64,000 nucleotides of DNA from Nissolia schottii (taxonomy: Eukaryota > Streptophyta > Magnoliopsida > Fabales > Fabaceae). How positions within the stretch are numbered: position 1 is the first letter of the stretch; each line of letters starts with the position of its first letter. The stretch is from NCBI GenBank assembly GCA_003254905.1, contig QANU01027962.1, positions 78,799-142,798 of the forward strand, given 5' to 3'. The notes under the pieces were generated by a model. That model was not told the origin of the DNA. It searched no databases and was given only the letters and a program-made list of their open reading frames with translations. This document shows, one piece after another, positions 10,221 to 22,173 of the stretch. The translations under genes were made by a program, and so were the position numbers.

Positions 10221-10318
10221 GGGCTGAAATCGGCACAAACCAGATCGATTTCAGCCCCTTTTTAAAAAAAAAAAAATTCAGGGGCTGAAATCGGTCTGGT
10301 CTGTGTCGATTTCAGCCC
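10221..10318. repeat. Near-perfect 38-bp inverted repeat (stem-loop)
   Basis: Arms at 10221-10258 and 10281-10318 are reverse complements with about three mismatches, separated by a 22-nt A/T-rich loop. Each arm starts and ends with GGGCTGAAATCG or its complement, and fragments of the same motif (CCGATTTCA, AAATCGG) recur at 10105-10195. Transcription from either strand would give a long hairpin. No gene is visible nearby, and the motif looks repeat-derived rather than like a conserved microRNA. Confidence 0.7.
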
Positions 10319-10630
10319 AAAAATCCCATACATTTGTAATTAATTTCTACTGGCCACATTCTAGAAAATAAAATTTTCCAAAGCAATATATAAGTAAAAA
10401 AACCTCCTATTGCGCGACACTGAGTTGTACTAAAATAACTGGCCATTATATGCTCTTGTGAATAGTAAAAAGACATAAATGAGAATGTAACGGCTTTTAT
10501 AGGCTGCAAATTATTGATGCAGTTGAGGCATTAAAAAAAATCGATCATTCATTTTAAAATTAGACCATGCTATCCTTTTCCATTTTTATTTTAGGACGTA
10601 TCCATGGCCAACAATGATGACTAATTTCCC

Positions 10631-12493
10631 TTTAAAGCTAAGAAAAACAGAAATTGAGATTGGGGAAAGAACCATGAACAAAGCTTCAACGCAAAGAAGA
10701 CGCATTCAGGAGAAGAATGCTCTGAATATGCCTTGCTTGATATTATGAATCATCTCAAGTTTACAATGAATCAAACTCCAGCTTATATACAGACCAGTGG
10801 AGCTAAATGAATTGCGAATGAGAAAGAATGAATTTCAAGTTAATTTCTAGCTAACCAACTAACCCAACTATTCTAACAGATTAGTTAATTTAGCAACTAA
10901 CAACTATCAAAACTGATTACAATAATATATCTCACGTATCAAAATCCCTAGCATTGGCCGATAAAGAACCTTTAAGGGTAAGCTTGGACAACAATATCAC
11001 AAATCTTTTGTAAGGAATGCTGTCGTTTCTTGTTTGGTAGAAACAGGAAGTAAGGTGGTGAAGTCCAAACTATATCTTATCGCAAACACGATGACAATTC
11101 ATGTCAATATGCTTAGTGTGCTTGTGAAAAATAGGACTATTAGCAATGTAAATCACGGACTTATTATCACAAAAACTTCCTTCATGACTATTACGACTTC
11201 TTGAGTTCTGTATATTTCGATTAGAACTATTATTGTGGCTTGCGTTAAACAAGGCAACAGATTCATGATAGATAGAGTTTAATCGCCTCTCTTGCTCAAT
11301 AAGCAAAGAGAAAGTGTTGTTAATGTCCAGTAGAGGTTTCATCATCATAACTTACGACCTAATGTGTGCATATTATTCACTCAATACCCTTAGAAATCTT
11401 CCAACATAATCCTTTTCTTCAATAACTCCTAATAATCCCTAGGTCACACTCACAAGGCACACCACAAGAACATCCAGGAATTGGTTAATTCTCTAATTCC
11501 TCCCAAATTGACTTTAATTTTGTAAAGAAAAATGTAATCAACATCTCACCTTGCTTCATGGAAAAGAGTTCTTCTTGGAGGATTGTTATTTTGAAAATTT
11601 CTCCCTGACGGTACCGGTGTTTGAGATCCTTCTACAATTCGTAGCAATCTTCAATCCATATCACACTTTGTAAACTTAGAGGCTAAGTAAGTGATTGATC
11701 CAGGATAGAACATAGGTGTTGCATCTACCCCACGTGGCATACAATTGATGATTCTCTAAGGGTCTTCTAATCGTTCCATCCACAAACTTCAACTTGTTCT
11801 TGGATTTCAAGGCGAGCTTCATCGCTCTCTCCCATGTATGGTAGTTCTGAAGGTTTCGGACTATCAAAATCAGTGAAGCTCTTGAATTTTCTCCAATATG
11901 CACAAAATATGGACTCATTGAGTTGCTCATTGAATTCATGTGATTCAAAGCTCTTGACACACTTGATTGATATGCTTGATTCGAGAAGGAGTGGAATTGA
12001 TTCTGTGTTGTGGCTTGTTGCCTAATGAAAAATGGTTGATTCATTGGCGGCACCATATTCTAGTCTACCACCACAGCTTGTTCTTGATTCAAGTTTGCCA
12101 TTGATGAACTCGGTTGAGAAACGAAGATGTTGAAGGCATAAGAAAGGGGAAGAGTATGCACAATAGAGCTCCTAATTTAGGAGCTCTGATACCATAATAA
12201 AAGCGAAAAACGAGAATGGGGAAAGAGCCATAGGAGCTCTAACAAAGCTTCAGCATTAAGAAAACACAATTCAAGATAAGAATGCTCTGAATATGCCTAG
12301 CTTGATATTATGAATCAACTCAAGTTTACAATGACTCTAACTCCATCTTATTATATACAGACCATTGAAGCTAAATGAAATGCAAATGAGAAAGTTCAAG
12401 TATATTTCTAACTAACTAACTCGGCTAATCTAACGTATTAGTTAATTTAGCAACTAACAACTATCAAAACTTATTACAATAATATATCTCACA
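10631..12493 (-). mobile_element. Ty1/copia retrotransposon with large internal deletion
   Basis: Two diverged LTRs of about 300 bp flank about 1.25 kb: left about 10631-10936, right 12195-12493. Both carry GAATGCTCTGAATATGCC, TTGATATTATGAATCA and AACTATCAAAACT. Beside the right LTR, 12181-12194 reads on the minus strand as TGGTATCAGAGCTC, the primer binding site for initiator Met-tRNA, which sets the direction. The interior keeps only a gag start and the C-terminal part of RNase H. Protease, integrase and most of reverse transcriptase are missing, so it cannot move by itself. I could not define a target duplication. Confidence 0.75.
11070..12056 (-). pseudogene. Copia gag joined to RNase H remnant
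   Basis: The part at 11676-12056 resembles the copia gag N-terminus: a Ser/Asn-rich stretch, then a segment with FVHIGENS, NYHTWERAMKLALKSKNKLK and FVDGTIRRP, and a Trp/Ser-rich end. The part at 11070-11348 ends with CDNKSVIYIANSPIFHKHTK and HIDMNCHRVCDKI, typical of the copia RNase H C-terminus. Between them the frame is broken and several kilobases of pol are missing. The encoded fragments have no function for the plant. Confidence 0.7.
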
Positions 12494-15400
12494 TGTTAAA
12501 AACTTTTAGATCACTGAAGTGGTATAGTTTTCTTAACAAAGCCCTTTTTTCATACATGGCTAGTGATTGAATCCCCAAACAAGTGCTTAAGGGGCTCGGC
12601 CATCTATCAAGTTGGCCTTTTTGGTTGGACAATGCTCTACTTTATTCCTTGTTTATTGACAAATGAGATGAAGAATTCTTGATGGATGTATAGAGGGGAA
12701 GTTCTAATTCCTCCGCTTAGAGTAAAGATTTTCTTCCTCTACACTTCATCATAATCATTCATTGATCCTATGTTCCAGTGTTTTTGTAACTTCCACATTT
12801 CTTTAGATGGTGCAAGATCCATTCGAAGGAAGAAAAGTCCTTCCTCTAGGAGGATCCAAGAATTATACAATATATTGTTGTAGTAGAATAATGTTGACTC
12901 ATGTTCATGATTGCGAAGAACACATAGAAATGCTTAGCATAGCAAAAAAAATGGATTAAAGTGATATACTTACTAAGAATTAACAATCACACTACCATTC
13001 TGTGTCACTCGCATTTATATATGAAACAAAAATGATGCAGATAGATTCACTGCATGTATATTACGATCACCCCTGCCAAAATTGACTCAGTTGATAATGG
13101 TGCAGCTTGAAACAAATCCATCCTCCTCGATTCATGTGGTTTTTGGATCTATATCCCCATTTTATGGGAACTTCTTGGTTGAACGTGGGGATGGTTTCAC
13201 TTGTAACTAGTTTGTATTCGGCAACTACCTTTTGTCATATGCGTTAATTCCATTTTTTTTTTTCATGGCCATTCTAGGAGAATGACATTTCATCTTGGGC
13301 GTATTAGAATTATTTCTTCAAGTATATATACTTCAGAAAGAACACGCTAGGATTTCGTAGTGATAAATAATGTTGTCGTCAGAAAAAAAAAATGGTACAA
13401 TCCATCAAGTATAATAGGCCAAAATTCGAAGGGGTGGCTCCAGAAATTAGGCTGAGATGCTTGTATCTTATTCTATAATATGCACATATGTCAATACAAT
13501 AATGCAGCTTCACATACTACAGTAACATTGCTCCATCATCATTCACATTAGACAACCACTTGCAGAAAAAAACGGAAAAAAAATATCCCACATGGATCAA
13601 AGTTACTAATCTTTTCCTAGATTAGAAAAAGAAGATCATCCTAACTTTTTTATTAACAAAAGTTCCCAACTTTAGCTACACAACAGTAACAAATGAAAAC
13701 GTAATGCTATATTTTGCCAAGTTCTGACTCATCATCTTCTTATCCTTTTAATTATTAAATGAAATAAAAAATTAAATATAATTACTATCTTAAAATCTCT
13801 AAAGGTTATTAATTTTCACTTCATTTAATAATCAAGAATGGTTAAGATGACAAATTAGGATGATATTAATTAATAAGGGTCTAAGACTGGAAATACTTTA
13901 TTAGAATGTGAATTTTAAATTTTTAATACGTTAAAACTTATAAAAACTCAAGTTTTATTATTCTTGATTTCTTAACTAGTCGACAATAGTTAGAAAACTC
14001 TATTTTTAATTATGTTTGCCCTGCATTAACGCCAGATAAATGTGTTAACGCTACTTTTTGTGGACCCACGCTGTTTCATTTTTCAGCCTCCACTTTTAAT
14101 GAATGATGCAACTGGAGAGTTAAGCTTAGCAATTCTAGCGGTGGAAATTTTCGGAGATACCTTTTCCACAAAAGTTAACTTTCTTGTTTCTCACTAGATT
14201 CTTAGGGCTATAACAAGGTGGTTTTGTTTAAGACACCAAAAATTCTCACTGGCACTTGTTTCTTAAAAGTTGGTTGTGGGTATCCAAATACATTGAATGA
14301 CGGCTTGGTAATTAGTGCATGTGGCTCACGTTGGTGAGTAGAAGGATCTTCCAGGTAGATTCCTTTGATTCTAGTTAACTTGTTACATTGTCATTCTCAT
14401 TTAGAGTGAGCGTCCCAATGACTGCACTTTGTTATACTTTACCTGACAATGCTTCAATCGATCGCAGTCAATCAACCCTCCACTAGTAAGAATCATCCAC
14501 AACAAACCTTCTCTAATCGGTCAATCTTTAATGAAAATACTATTTGTAAGGGACCTAAATTTTTAGGAGAACTACGTCCCAAAAACTAATTATTAAAGTG
14601 ACAGAGTCTAAGTCCTTATAAGGACTCTCATTTAAGATAGTCTCTTCAAAGTGAGACTCATAACATTATACTTTTAGATATTGTCACAATTAAGAATTCC
14701 TATCAACAATTGTTTTTTTCTTTTCTATGAATTGAACCTACATTCACTGCACCCTAGTTTTTTGGTCTTTTGTTTTGGTTTATTTACGAGTAAACCTACA
14801 ACGATTAAAATAAACAATCGACAATCATAATTACAAGTGTGAAGTTGATGGTGGGTCTCACACCACTTTAAGTGTGATTGTATCCATGTTATCTATTTTA
14901 GTCATCATGTATCATTTATTATTTATTTTAAGGACCAGTTTGGGCCAGAACTGAGAATTTTCCGTGTGCTAATTTTCTTGCTGTTTCATTGCACGTTCAT
15001 AGTATTGTTTTTATTATTATATTTCGTCAGGCAGTGGTATCTTCCTTCACTTGGTATGCTCTTACCGCACAGACAAATTAAAGGGAAGAAAAACCAAAGG
15101 ATGGTTTTGTTTCGTGCATATTTTTTTAATAGAAACTTAATGGCATTTGTATTCTTCTGTTTGAAAACTTAGACGCCTTGTCTGCTTCCTTGACAATAAC
15201 CCGTCTTTATCTATTAGCCGTCCATTCACGAGGAAATGACCACCGTCATTTCTCAGCCACGAATCGAGAATTCATAGGTAAATGATGTTTGTTACTTTGG
15301 TCAGGCTCTAGAAAAATTTATCACAAGCCATGATATAATTATTATTAACTCGTGGCTTTAACACATGATACTGCATTAAGAGCTAACGTTCAAATTATCA

Positions 15401-16472
15401 TGAGGTGAAAAAAAAAAGAAAGAAGAGGAAAAAATTGAAGCACAACAAGTGTAACATGGATCTAGTCATGGCAAGTGGCCTTGTGAGAGCTATAAATGGA
15501 CATTGAAAAGGAGACCCGAGACCTGGAAGTAAAGATGCATAGCTTTATTAGTTGAAATGGTGAAAAAACAACCAAGCTATCCACTATTAACAAACAAGTC
15601 ACATGAAATTCAACGTCCCTCATTCCCTTTTCTCCTCTGTTGTGTGCGCATTAAAGATTCCCCATAATGAAGTCAGTAAAAGAGATTTATTACGAGTGTT
15701 TTACTGTATTGTCCCTGCCATAGAAATATATTACCAAAATACCCTCGTTTGAAAACTTATTGCAGGATTACTACGGTTTGGCTGACGTGACACTAGAGGG
15801 TTGGGATTTGCCACCGTGCTAGTGAATTTGGCACGAAATATTTTTTAATATTTTTTAATTTGTTTAATTAAAATGCAAGCAAATATTCATATTATGCGTT
15901 ATGTTAGCACATGCTAGACTCAATACATGCAAAAATCATGGGTTCCTAAATAAGTTACAAAAATTTAAAAAATACTTTTTTAAAGAGACCAAGACACTAT
16001 TTATCGTACCCGTACTCACCCCTTACCTCTCCTTTTCAAAACGAAGAGTTAAAACCATGTCAGATTCATCATTTACATGATATCTAGGGACAAAAGAAGT
16101 CAGGCCTGTCTTATTCTTGCCCTTTGGGACCTCCTTCCTGCTGCTGCTGCTGCTGCTTAGCTTCTGCAGGGGTGCCCTGTTCTGTTCTGCTCTGTTCTGC
16201 TTCTCCATAAAATCTATCACATGCTAGACTCCTTCAAACACACCAAGGTCAGGGGCTCAAAATAAATATTAGGATTCTTGTCAAACCTCGAACTTAATTC
16301 TCTTTTCATGTTGCAGGAAAGATCAAAAAATAGTTTTTTTTTTTATAAAAAAAACATTGTCTGGAATCAACATATAAAGCTGGATCTTCGGAGTTCCTGA
16401 TTCCAGAAAAGGGTATGTCTTCTGTCTTCCTTATAAGCTGTTCTGATTCTTCATCTCCCATTCTTCTTGTTC

Positions 16473-16475
<3 letters not shown>
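12494..16475. other. Intergenic, nothing recognised
   Basis: About 4 kb of AT-rich DNA. The frames present are short and have no recognisable domain. A CTG microsatellite lies at about 16137-16157. The last few hundred bases probably include the promoter and 5' leader of the S40 gene, but I cannot place a TATA box or start site. Confidence 0.4.
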
Positions 16476-16482
<7 letters not shown>

Positions 16483-16503
<21 letters not shown>

Positions 16504-16507
16504 TTTT
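16483..16507. repeat. TTTA microsatellite
   Basis: An uninterrupted (TTTA)n run about 110 bp upstream of the S40 start codon, probably in its 5' leader or promoter. Confidence 0.85.
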
Positions 16508-16615
16508 TTTATAATTTAAGGTTAGAGGTAGCCAAAAATATTCTAATTTCAATCTCTTGCAATATTTTTTTTTCTCTTTCTTTTGGCCTGATTTGGGATA
16601 CGTAGGAAGCGATCA

Positions 16616-17239
16616 ATGGGTGATAGGCAGCGAAGCGGAATATGGAGATCCTTGAGAGACGGTGACTTTGAAGAGGAAGAAGTTTGGGCAGTGGTTATGA
16701 AAGAGAGACCAGAAAATAACAACAACAAGGCCAACAAGGAGAAAGGGTACTCCTCTCCTCTTCCTTTCCCAAGGAACAGGACCCTCCCATCTGCGGCAAG
16801 AATGATCCCAACAAGGGACCATAGCAGCAGCAGCAGCAACAACAGCAGTAGTGCCAGCTCTTCCCATGAAGCCAAGCTTCCTCGGCAATCAGTTCCTGTC
16901 AACATTCCTGACTGGTCAAAGATTTATATGACTAACAATAATAAGAACGTCTCAGAGTTTGGCGATTTTGACTTGTGTCGTTCTTTTGATGATGTGGGTA
17001 ATGATTGTGATGATGATGATGATGATGATGGTGGTGATGATGAAGGAGGAGGAGAGGAAGAAAATGATGAGTGTGATCCCAGGCTGCCACCGCATGAGTT
17101 CATTGCAAGGAGGCTTGCAAGGAGCCAGATATCCTCGTTCTCAGTCTTTGAAGGTGCTGGGAGGACCCTCAAAGGTAGGGATCTCAGCAAAGTGAGGAAT
17201 GCTGTCCTCACAAAAACAGGTTTCCTTGAATCATTGTGA
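16616..17239 (+). CDS. Senescence regulator S40 family protein (DUF584)
   Basis: This is a 207-residue single-exon protein of the plant S40/DUF584 family, small and mostly nuclear proteins linked to leaf senescence and stress; their biochemical role is not settled. Family blocks are visible in order: an N-terminal [10 protein letters not shown], then ARMIPTRD, then [11 protein letters not shown], and the C-terminal block beginning [20 protein letters not shown] and continuing through [20 protein letters not shown] to a TKTGFLE end. Between the blocks are a Ser/Asn run encoded by an AGC repeat and an Asp/Glu/Gly-rich run (about residues 131-152) encoded by a GAT repeat, so length here may vary between alleles. 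The start is the first Met and gives the usual N-terminus. The stop at 17237-17239 is followed by T-rich 3' sequence. Neighbouring transposons give no hint of regulation. Confidence 0.92.
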   Translation: MGDRQRSGIWRSLRDGDFEEEEVWAVVMKERPENNNNKANKEKGYSSPLPFPRNRTLPSAARMIPTRDHSSSSSNNSSSASSSHEAKLPRQSVPVNIPDWSKIYMTNNNKNVSEFGDFDLCRSFDDVGNDCDDDDDDDGGDDEGGGEEENDECDPRLPPHEFIARRLARSQISSFSVFEGAGRTLKGRDLSKVRNAVLTKTGFLESL

Positions 17240-18094
17240 AAGGAAGAGCCATCGGTTGTGATGTTTACAGAGGTTCTGTTGTGGGCAGTGGCGGTTGCTT
17301 AGCTGTATGGAGATTGTGTTCATGATTGTGTTTTTTCTTTTTTCCTTTTTTAGGGTATAAAAGATTCCTTTAGGCATTTATTATGCAAAACCAATGAATC
17401 AACTTGGTGGTGGCAACTACAAGTCGTGTTAAGCTGCTGCTACTTTGTGGGATTCATGGGGTCTGGCATGTTGTATAGAACACATCCATACAAGTACATT
17501 GATGGATGAGCCAGTTTAAGTTTTGAAATTGAATCATGAAGTCATAAATCATTTGGAACTACAAAAGTACCACAGACTTTGGCATTTTTATTTAGTTAAT
17601 TACCTTTGGGGAGTGCTATCTAAACAATGGTTGTGGACAAGGTACAAGGGGATAACGTATTTTACATCATTTAGGTAGGGGCCCACGTGCAATAAATGTT
17701 TTTTTTTTTTCCTTTCTCGGCGCCGTGTCCCTATTCTCTTTCTCTCGCAAACTTTGGTAGAAGCAAGAACCATTGTCCCTGGCTCGTCCAAACCGTTTGT
17801 CGCCTTTTTACTCCCTCGCATTTTCGTATTCATCAACTCCATCGAGTTTAGATATGCGTTCGTCGTCTCCTTGCTCCTCCTGCATCTTCATGTTTGTTGT
17901 TAGCTTCTTCGAATTTGGGTTCTTCTTCTTATTCTTCTTGTAATGAAATTTCATCGTTTCTCTATTTTGTGTGTTGGGTTGTATGTGATAGGTTGTTGGT
18001 TTCTCTTTTTTACGTTGGTAGATTTTCAATTTTAAGATGTTGATTTCTTCGGTACAACGATGTTGGTTTATCATTATTAGCATGTTGGTTTCTC
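17240..18094. other. 3' flank of S40 gene and intergenic DNA
   Basis: The first few hundred bases are likely the 3' UTR of the S40 gene. Beyond 17600 there is C/T-rich sequence without a recognisable gene. Confidence 0.4.
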
Positions 18095-18500
18095 TTGTGA
18101 CGAAAGTCGACACTAAAACTTCTTAATGTCGTCACAAAAAATTTTAGTGACAACCTTTTATATTTTTTGTGATGACAAAAAGTCGTTTTTTATGCACCGT
18201 ACCTAAAAGGTCAATAGTGACGACTTTAAGTAGCCGTCACAAGAAGTAGCACATTTTGTTATACCTTTTGTGACCACTTAAAGGACCACCAGATACATAA
18301 TTATTTATTGGCAATTACAATTTTGAGCACTTAAATTGTCACTAAATGAATAACTATTTAGTGACAATTAAAATTCATCATTGAAAATACATTTAGTGAT
18401 AACATAAATAGTTGTCGCTATAAGTTTTTTTTGTGATGACTTATACATGAGGTAAAAAGATTCTAAGTGACCATTCATAGTCGTTACTATAATTTTTTTC
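18095..18500. repeat. GTGACGAC / GTCGTCAC repeat array (DNA transposon fragment)
   Basis: Short motifs such as GTGACGAC, GTCGTCAC, TTAGTGACAA and TTGTCACTAAAT recur in both orientations over about 400 bp. This resembles the subterminal repeats of CACTA-like elements, as in the complete element at 22174-23173, but no terminus is visible. Confidence 0.4.
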
Positions 18501-19260
18501 TTTTTAATTTTTTTTTTTTACTTTAAGGGATACATTTTTTTTCTCATTCCATATTAATTGCATATTTTTAAAAATATGCGTAATTTTTTTTTCTTCAATA
18601 TTTATAAAACCAAATTCATCAAATAACATTAATAACACTAAATATAAAATTATAATCCAAAAGTCAAGTACAATAATAAATAAAAAAACCTAACTAGTTG
18701 TTTGGTTTTTTTAAAAACATTTGACACTGTATATAGAGCCTGAGCATGTGCCTTCCCTTCTTTAATATCCTCTTGCCTTCCTTCTTTACTCTCATCTTTA
18801 ATGTACTCAATTTGCTCTTCGTCCCATTGTACTGTATAACTATAGTAGCAACACCCTAAACAAAACAAATATCACACAAGAAATACTAGGAAAGAGAAAA
18901 AATAAGAACAAAAGACTTCTTAGAAGATGAATGACAACAATAGATATGCTTTTACAAACAGCTGCACTAGGCAAAATATGGGCAACCCCAACTCAACTTA
19001 GCAAATTAACACCTACTGATCTACTATCTAAAAAGGTTACACAAGAACTAAGATATTGCTAAATAACATCACCAAAATTTTCAATGAAAAAATCTCTATA
19101 AAGGTTACTAAATTCCAACAGCACAAGCCACTTGCAAAGGCAGCAAACTATGCTAAGAGAAACAAGGCAAAATCAAGATCATAGCACACCATGGCACACC
19201 GAAGCCAAATAGTTCCACCGTCACACCTCTTGATCCCCAACCCAACACAGATGGCCAAAA
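18501..19260. other. Intergenic, nothing recognised
   Basis: AT-rich sequence without a gene or a repeat that I can define. Confidence 0.35.
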
Positions 19261-19273
19261 GCTATCCTAATCT

Positions 19274-20533
19274 TCTTATTTTTTTATTTTTGGAAAAAAA
19301 ACCCCAACTTAGTCCTTTTGGATCTTGATTTCAGTCAACTTTGTCTCTCCCAAATTTTTTAGACAATTTCGTCCCTCTCAATTTAAAAAGTTGGACGCAT
19401 TAGTCCTTTTGTCTGTTTCACTAACGATGGTTGATGACATGGTGGTTAACGGAACGACGTGGCACGTTAACTTCCATGTCACCCCATTCCACGCAGGCAA
19501 GTGAAACACATGAACCCCCAACTTAGCCCCTCTCAATTCTGATTTCGATCAACTTAGTCCCTCCCAAATTTTTTGGCCAATTTCGTCCTTCTGAATTCAA
19601 AAAATTGTCCCCATTAGTCATTCCATCCGTTTGACTAATGGTGGTTATTGATGTAGCGGTTAACGAGTTATGTCGTTCCGTTAACCGTTGAATTTTTTTG
19701 AGTCGTTTATTAGTAACACCGATCAAGTATAAAATATATAAAACATATGCAACATCATATATCAATAACACTGGTAACCTAGTGGTTAATGTATTAGCCT
19801 CACACATGGAATGATGCCTACGTGGATGAAGGTGATGTGACGGTTAACAGAGCTATTAAAATTTTAATAGGCTTAACATAAATCTAATAAGACACATGGT
19901 CAAGATGTCAACCTCATACATGGAAGAATGCTTACGTGGAAGGGGGTAACGTGACAATTAATGGAGTTATTAAAATTTCAATAGGTTTTTTTGAGTCATT
20001 TATTAGTAATACCATTCAAGTATAAAATATATGCAACTTCATATAACAATAACACTAGTAGCCAAGTGGTTACGGTGTCAGTTGTACACATGGAAGGATG
20101 CCTGCGTGGAATGAGGTGATGTGATAGTTAATGGAGCGATGTGACATGTTAACCGCCACGTCAATAACCACTGTTATTCTAGCGGACGGAAGAACTAACG
20201 AAGCCAATTTTTTGAACTCAAAGGGATGAAGTTGGCCGAAATTTTTTTGAGAAGGACTAAGTTGACCGAAATCGAAATTGAGAGGAACTAAGTTGTGGTT
20301 CATGTATCTCACCTGCCTACGTAGAAGGGGGTGATGTAGCAGTTAACATGTCACATTGTTCTGTTAACTGCCACGTCATCAACCACCGTTAGTGAAACAG
20401 ACAGAAGAACTAATGTGTTTGATTTTTTGAATTGAGAATGGTGAAATTATCCAAAAAATTTTTGGAGGGACAAAGTTGACCGAAATCGAAATTTAGAGGG
20501 ACTAAGTTGAAGGATTTTTCCTTTATTTTTTTG
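19274..20533. mobile_element. Fold-back DNA element, 1260 bp, with 13-bp flanking repeat
   Basis: Left (19300-19700) and right (20110-20510) arms are inverted copies sharing AACTTAGTCC, CCAAATTTTTT and GTTAACCGCCACGTC-like motifs. Each arm contains two tandem versions of a unit of about 200-220 bp. The element is flanked by an identical 13-bp sequence, GCTATCCTAATCT, at 19261-19273 and 20534-20546. No transposase frame is present. The long composite arms fit a Mutator-like or Foldback-type non-autonomous element. A 13-bp duplication is longer than the usual 9-11 bp of Mutator elements, so the superfamily is uncertain. Confidence 0.7.
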
Positions 20534-20546
20534 GCTATCCTAATCT

Positions 20547-22001
20547 AAATTATCTTGAAATGTACACGACCATCCATATAGCTATAGGGATTAAAGAAAA
20601 ATAAAAATCAAGTTTTCACTATTTTGCCCCGAATTATGGAACTCTAAATTTTGAGAAAGTAAATAGCCACAATTTTTTGAAAGCAAGCAAAGAGAAAAAG
20701 GTTCACACGTAGGTACCCCTCTTGGGCTTGCAATTCCTCTAAAAAAGTCTCTCACAACAACACAATCAAACCCTCTTTTCGCTAACAATCAAAGGGCCAA
20801 ATTAACATTTAAAAATAGACAATTTAATGAAGAATCCACATCTTTATCATAGAATAAACTTCATATCCTGGGAGCATTGACAAGGTCAGTTCTATTCTCC
20901 TCCTAAAGAGCTTCATGAAGAACTAAAAAACCAATCGAAAATTGGACGAGTCATAAATCAAATTAACAACTTAAATCAATATATAAAGGTGTTAAATTGA
21001 AGAACAATGAGCAGTTGTGTGTTTGTGAGAAATTGACAATGGCTGATGCAGTGTTCACGGGAGGTGAATGCAAAGAAATACGCGAGAGACTATGGAGTGA
21101 TAGTTACTTGTTCTTTCGGGCAATTTTAAATTTTCTTCAAAATTAATGAGTTACTTTTCTTCCAAAAAAATTAAGTTTTTTATCTTTCACATATATATTT
21201 TATTGTATATTTGTATTAGTCTCGCTACACGTGCACCATATTTTGATACACCATATATACACCAATACTCATATACGGTGGGTCTCACAAAATAACCACC
21301 CGCTCTCACTCTCACCCATTCACGCGTCACTACACGCGTTCTTTGAAACCTTCGCGCTTCCCTCACTCTTGCAAAAATAGGATTAAAAAAACCGTTTTCT
21401 TTCTCTCTTCACTGTCGTCACTCTCATCTCTCGTCACTCTCATCCTTCGTTCTCTCTTCACTCTCGTCACTATCATCTCTCGTCGCTCTTTTCACTCTCA
21501 TCTATCTTCATCGTGCTCTCTGCATGAAGATTTACCAAACGCAAACGAAGATCACACACGAAAACAAACACTAGTGAGTACATCAAAATGAGTTCACTGT
21601 TTAGGGTTTGTTCGTCGATTTGCTATCCGTCTACCTTTCTTCGAGTTTTGTTCGATTGCATTAGGCTTAAAGAACGATTTCATAATGATCTTTGTTTTTC
21701 GATAACATTAGTGAGTCATTTGTGTATAAAGTTTGTGCATGGATATATATATGTATAATGTTTGTGAATTATGCATACTAAAGTTTGTGCACTCTGTGTA
21801 TGAGTTGCTTGCATCCCATGTTTGGGCTATTCTAACTTCTTATCTCTAAAGTTTTTGCATCTATAGTGTATTGTACTATTGGTATTAGGGTTTGTTTGTC
21901 GATTTTCTATCTGTCCACCTTTCTTCAAGTTTTATTCGAGGTCATGTGGTTTAAAGAACGATTTAATAACGATATTTGTTTTTCAAGTAAGTTAGTGTTA
22001 T
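20547..22001. other. Intergenic with CT-rich repeat
   Basis: The stretch 21395-21510 consists of CTCATCTCTCGTCACTCTC-like repeats and gives a Ser-rich frame that is probably not a gene. The stretch 21690-21880 carries AAAGTTTGTGCA motifs shared with the MITE family seen at 26431 and 55474. Nothing else is recognised. Confidence 0.4.
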
Positions 22002-22134
22002 TTTGACACCAAATTTGATGTCTACACCAAGTCTTCTCTCTCACAAACACCAACACCATGGGGGTGATGTGAGTGTGGGCCCCGTGATGTTTGTGAGAGG
22101 AGAAACTTGGTATAGACATAAGTTTGGTGACAAA
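22002..22134. mobile_element. Short fold-back MITE, about 133 bp
   Basis: The two halves are imperfect inverted copies about 54 bp long, starting TTTGACACCAAATTTGATGT on the left and ending in GTTTGGTGACAAA on the right, with a GC-rich centre (CCATGGGGGTGATG). There is no coding capacity, and I did not define a target duplication. Confidence 0.55.
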
Positions 22135-22173
22135 GTATTCGTCGAGAAAATCTCCTGTGGCTACCAGAGCTTA

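Noticed and set aside
16549-17211. Leu-rich and Ser-rich minus-strand frames over the S40 gene
   Set aside because: They are shadows produced by AGC and GAT repeats in the real gene.
21343-21591. 82-codon Ser-rich ORF
   Set aside because: It is encoded by CT-rich tandem repeats and has no recognisable domain.
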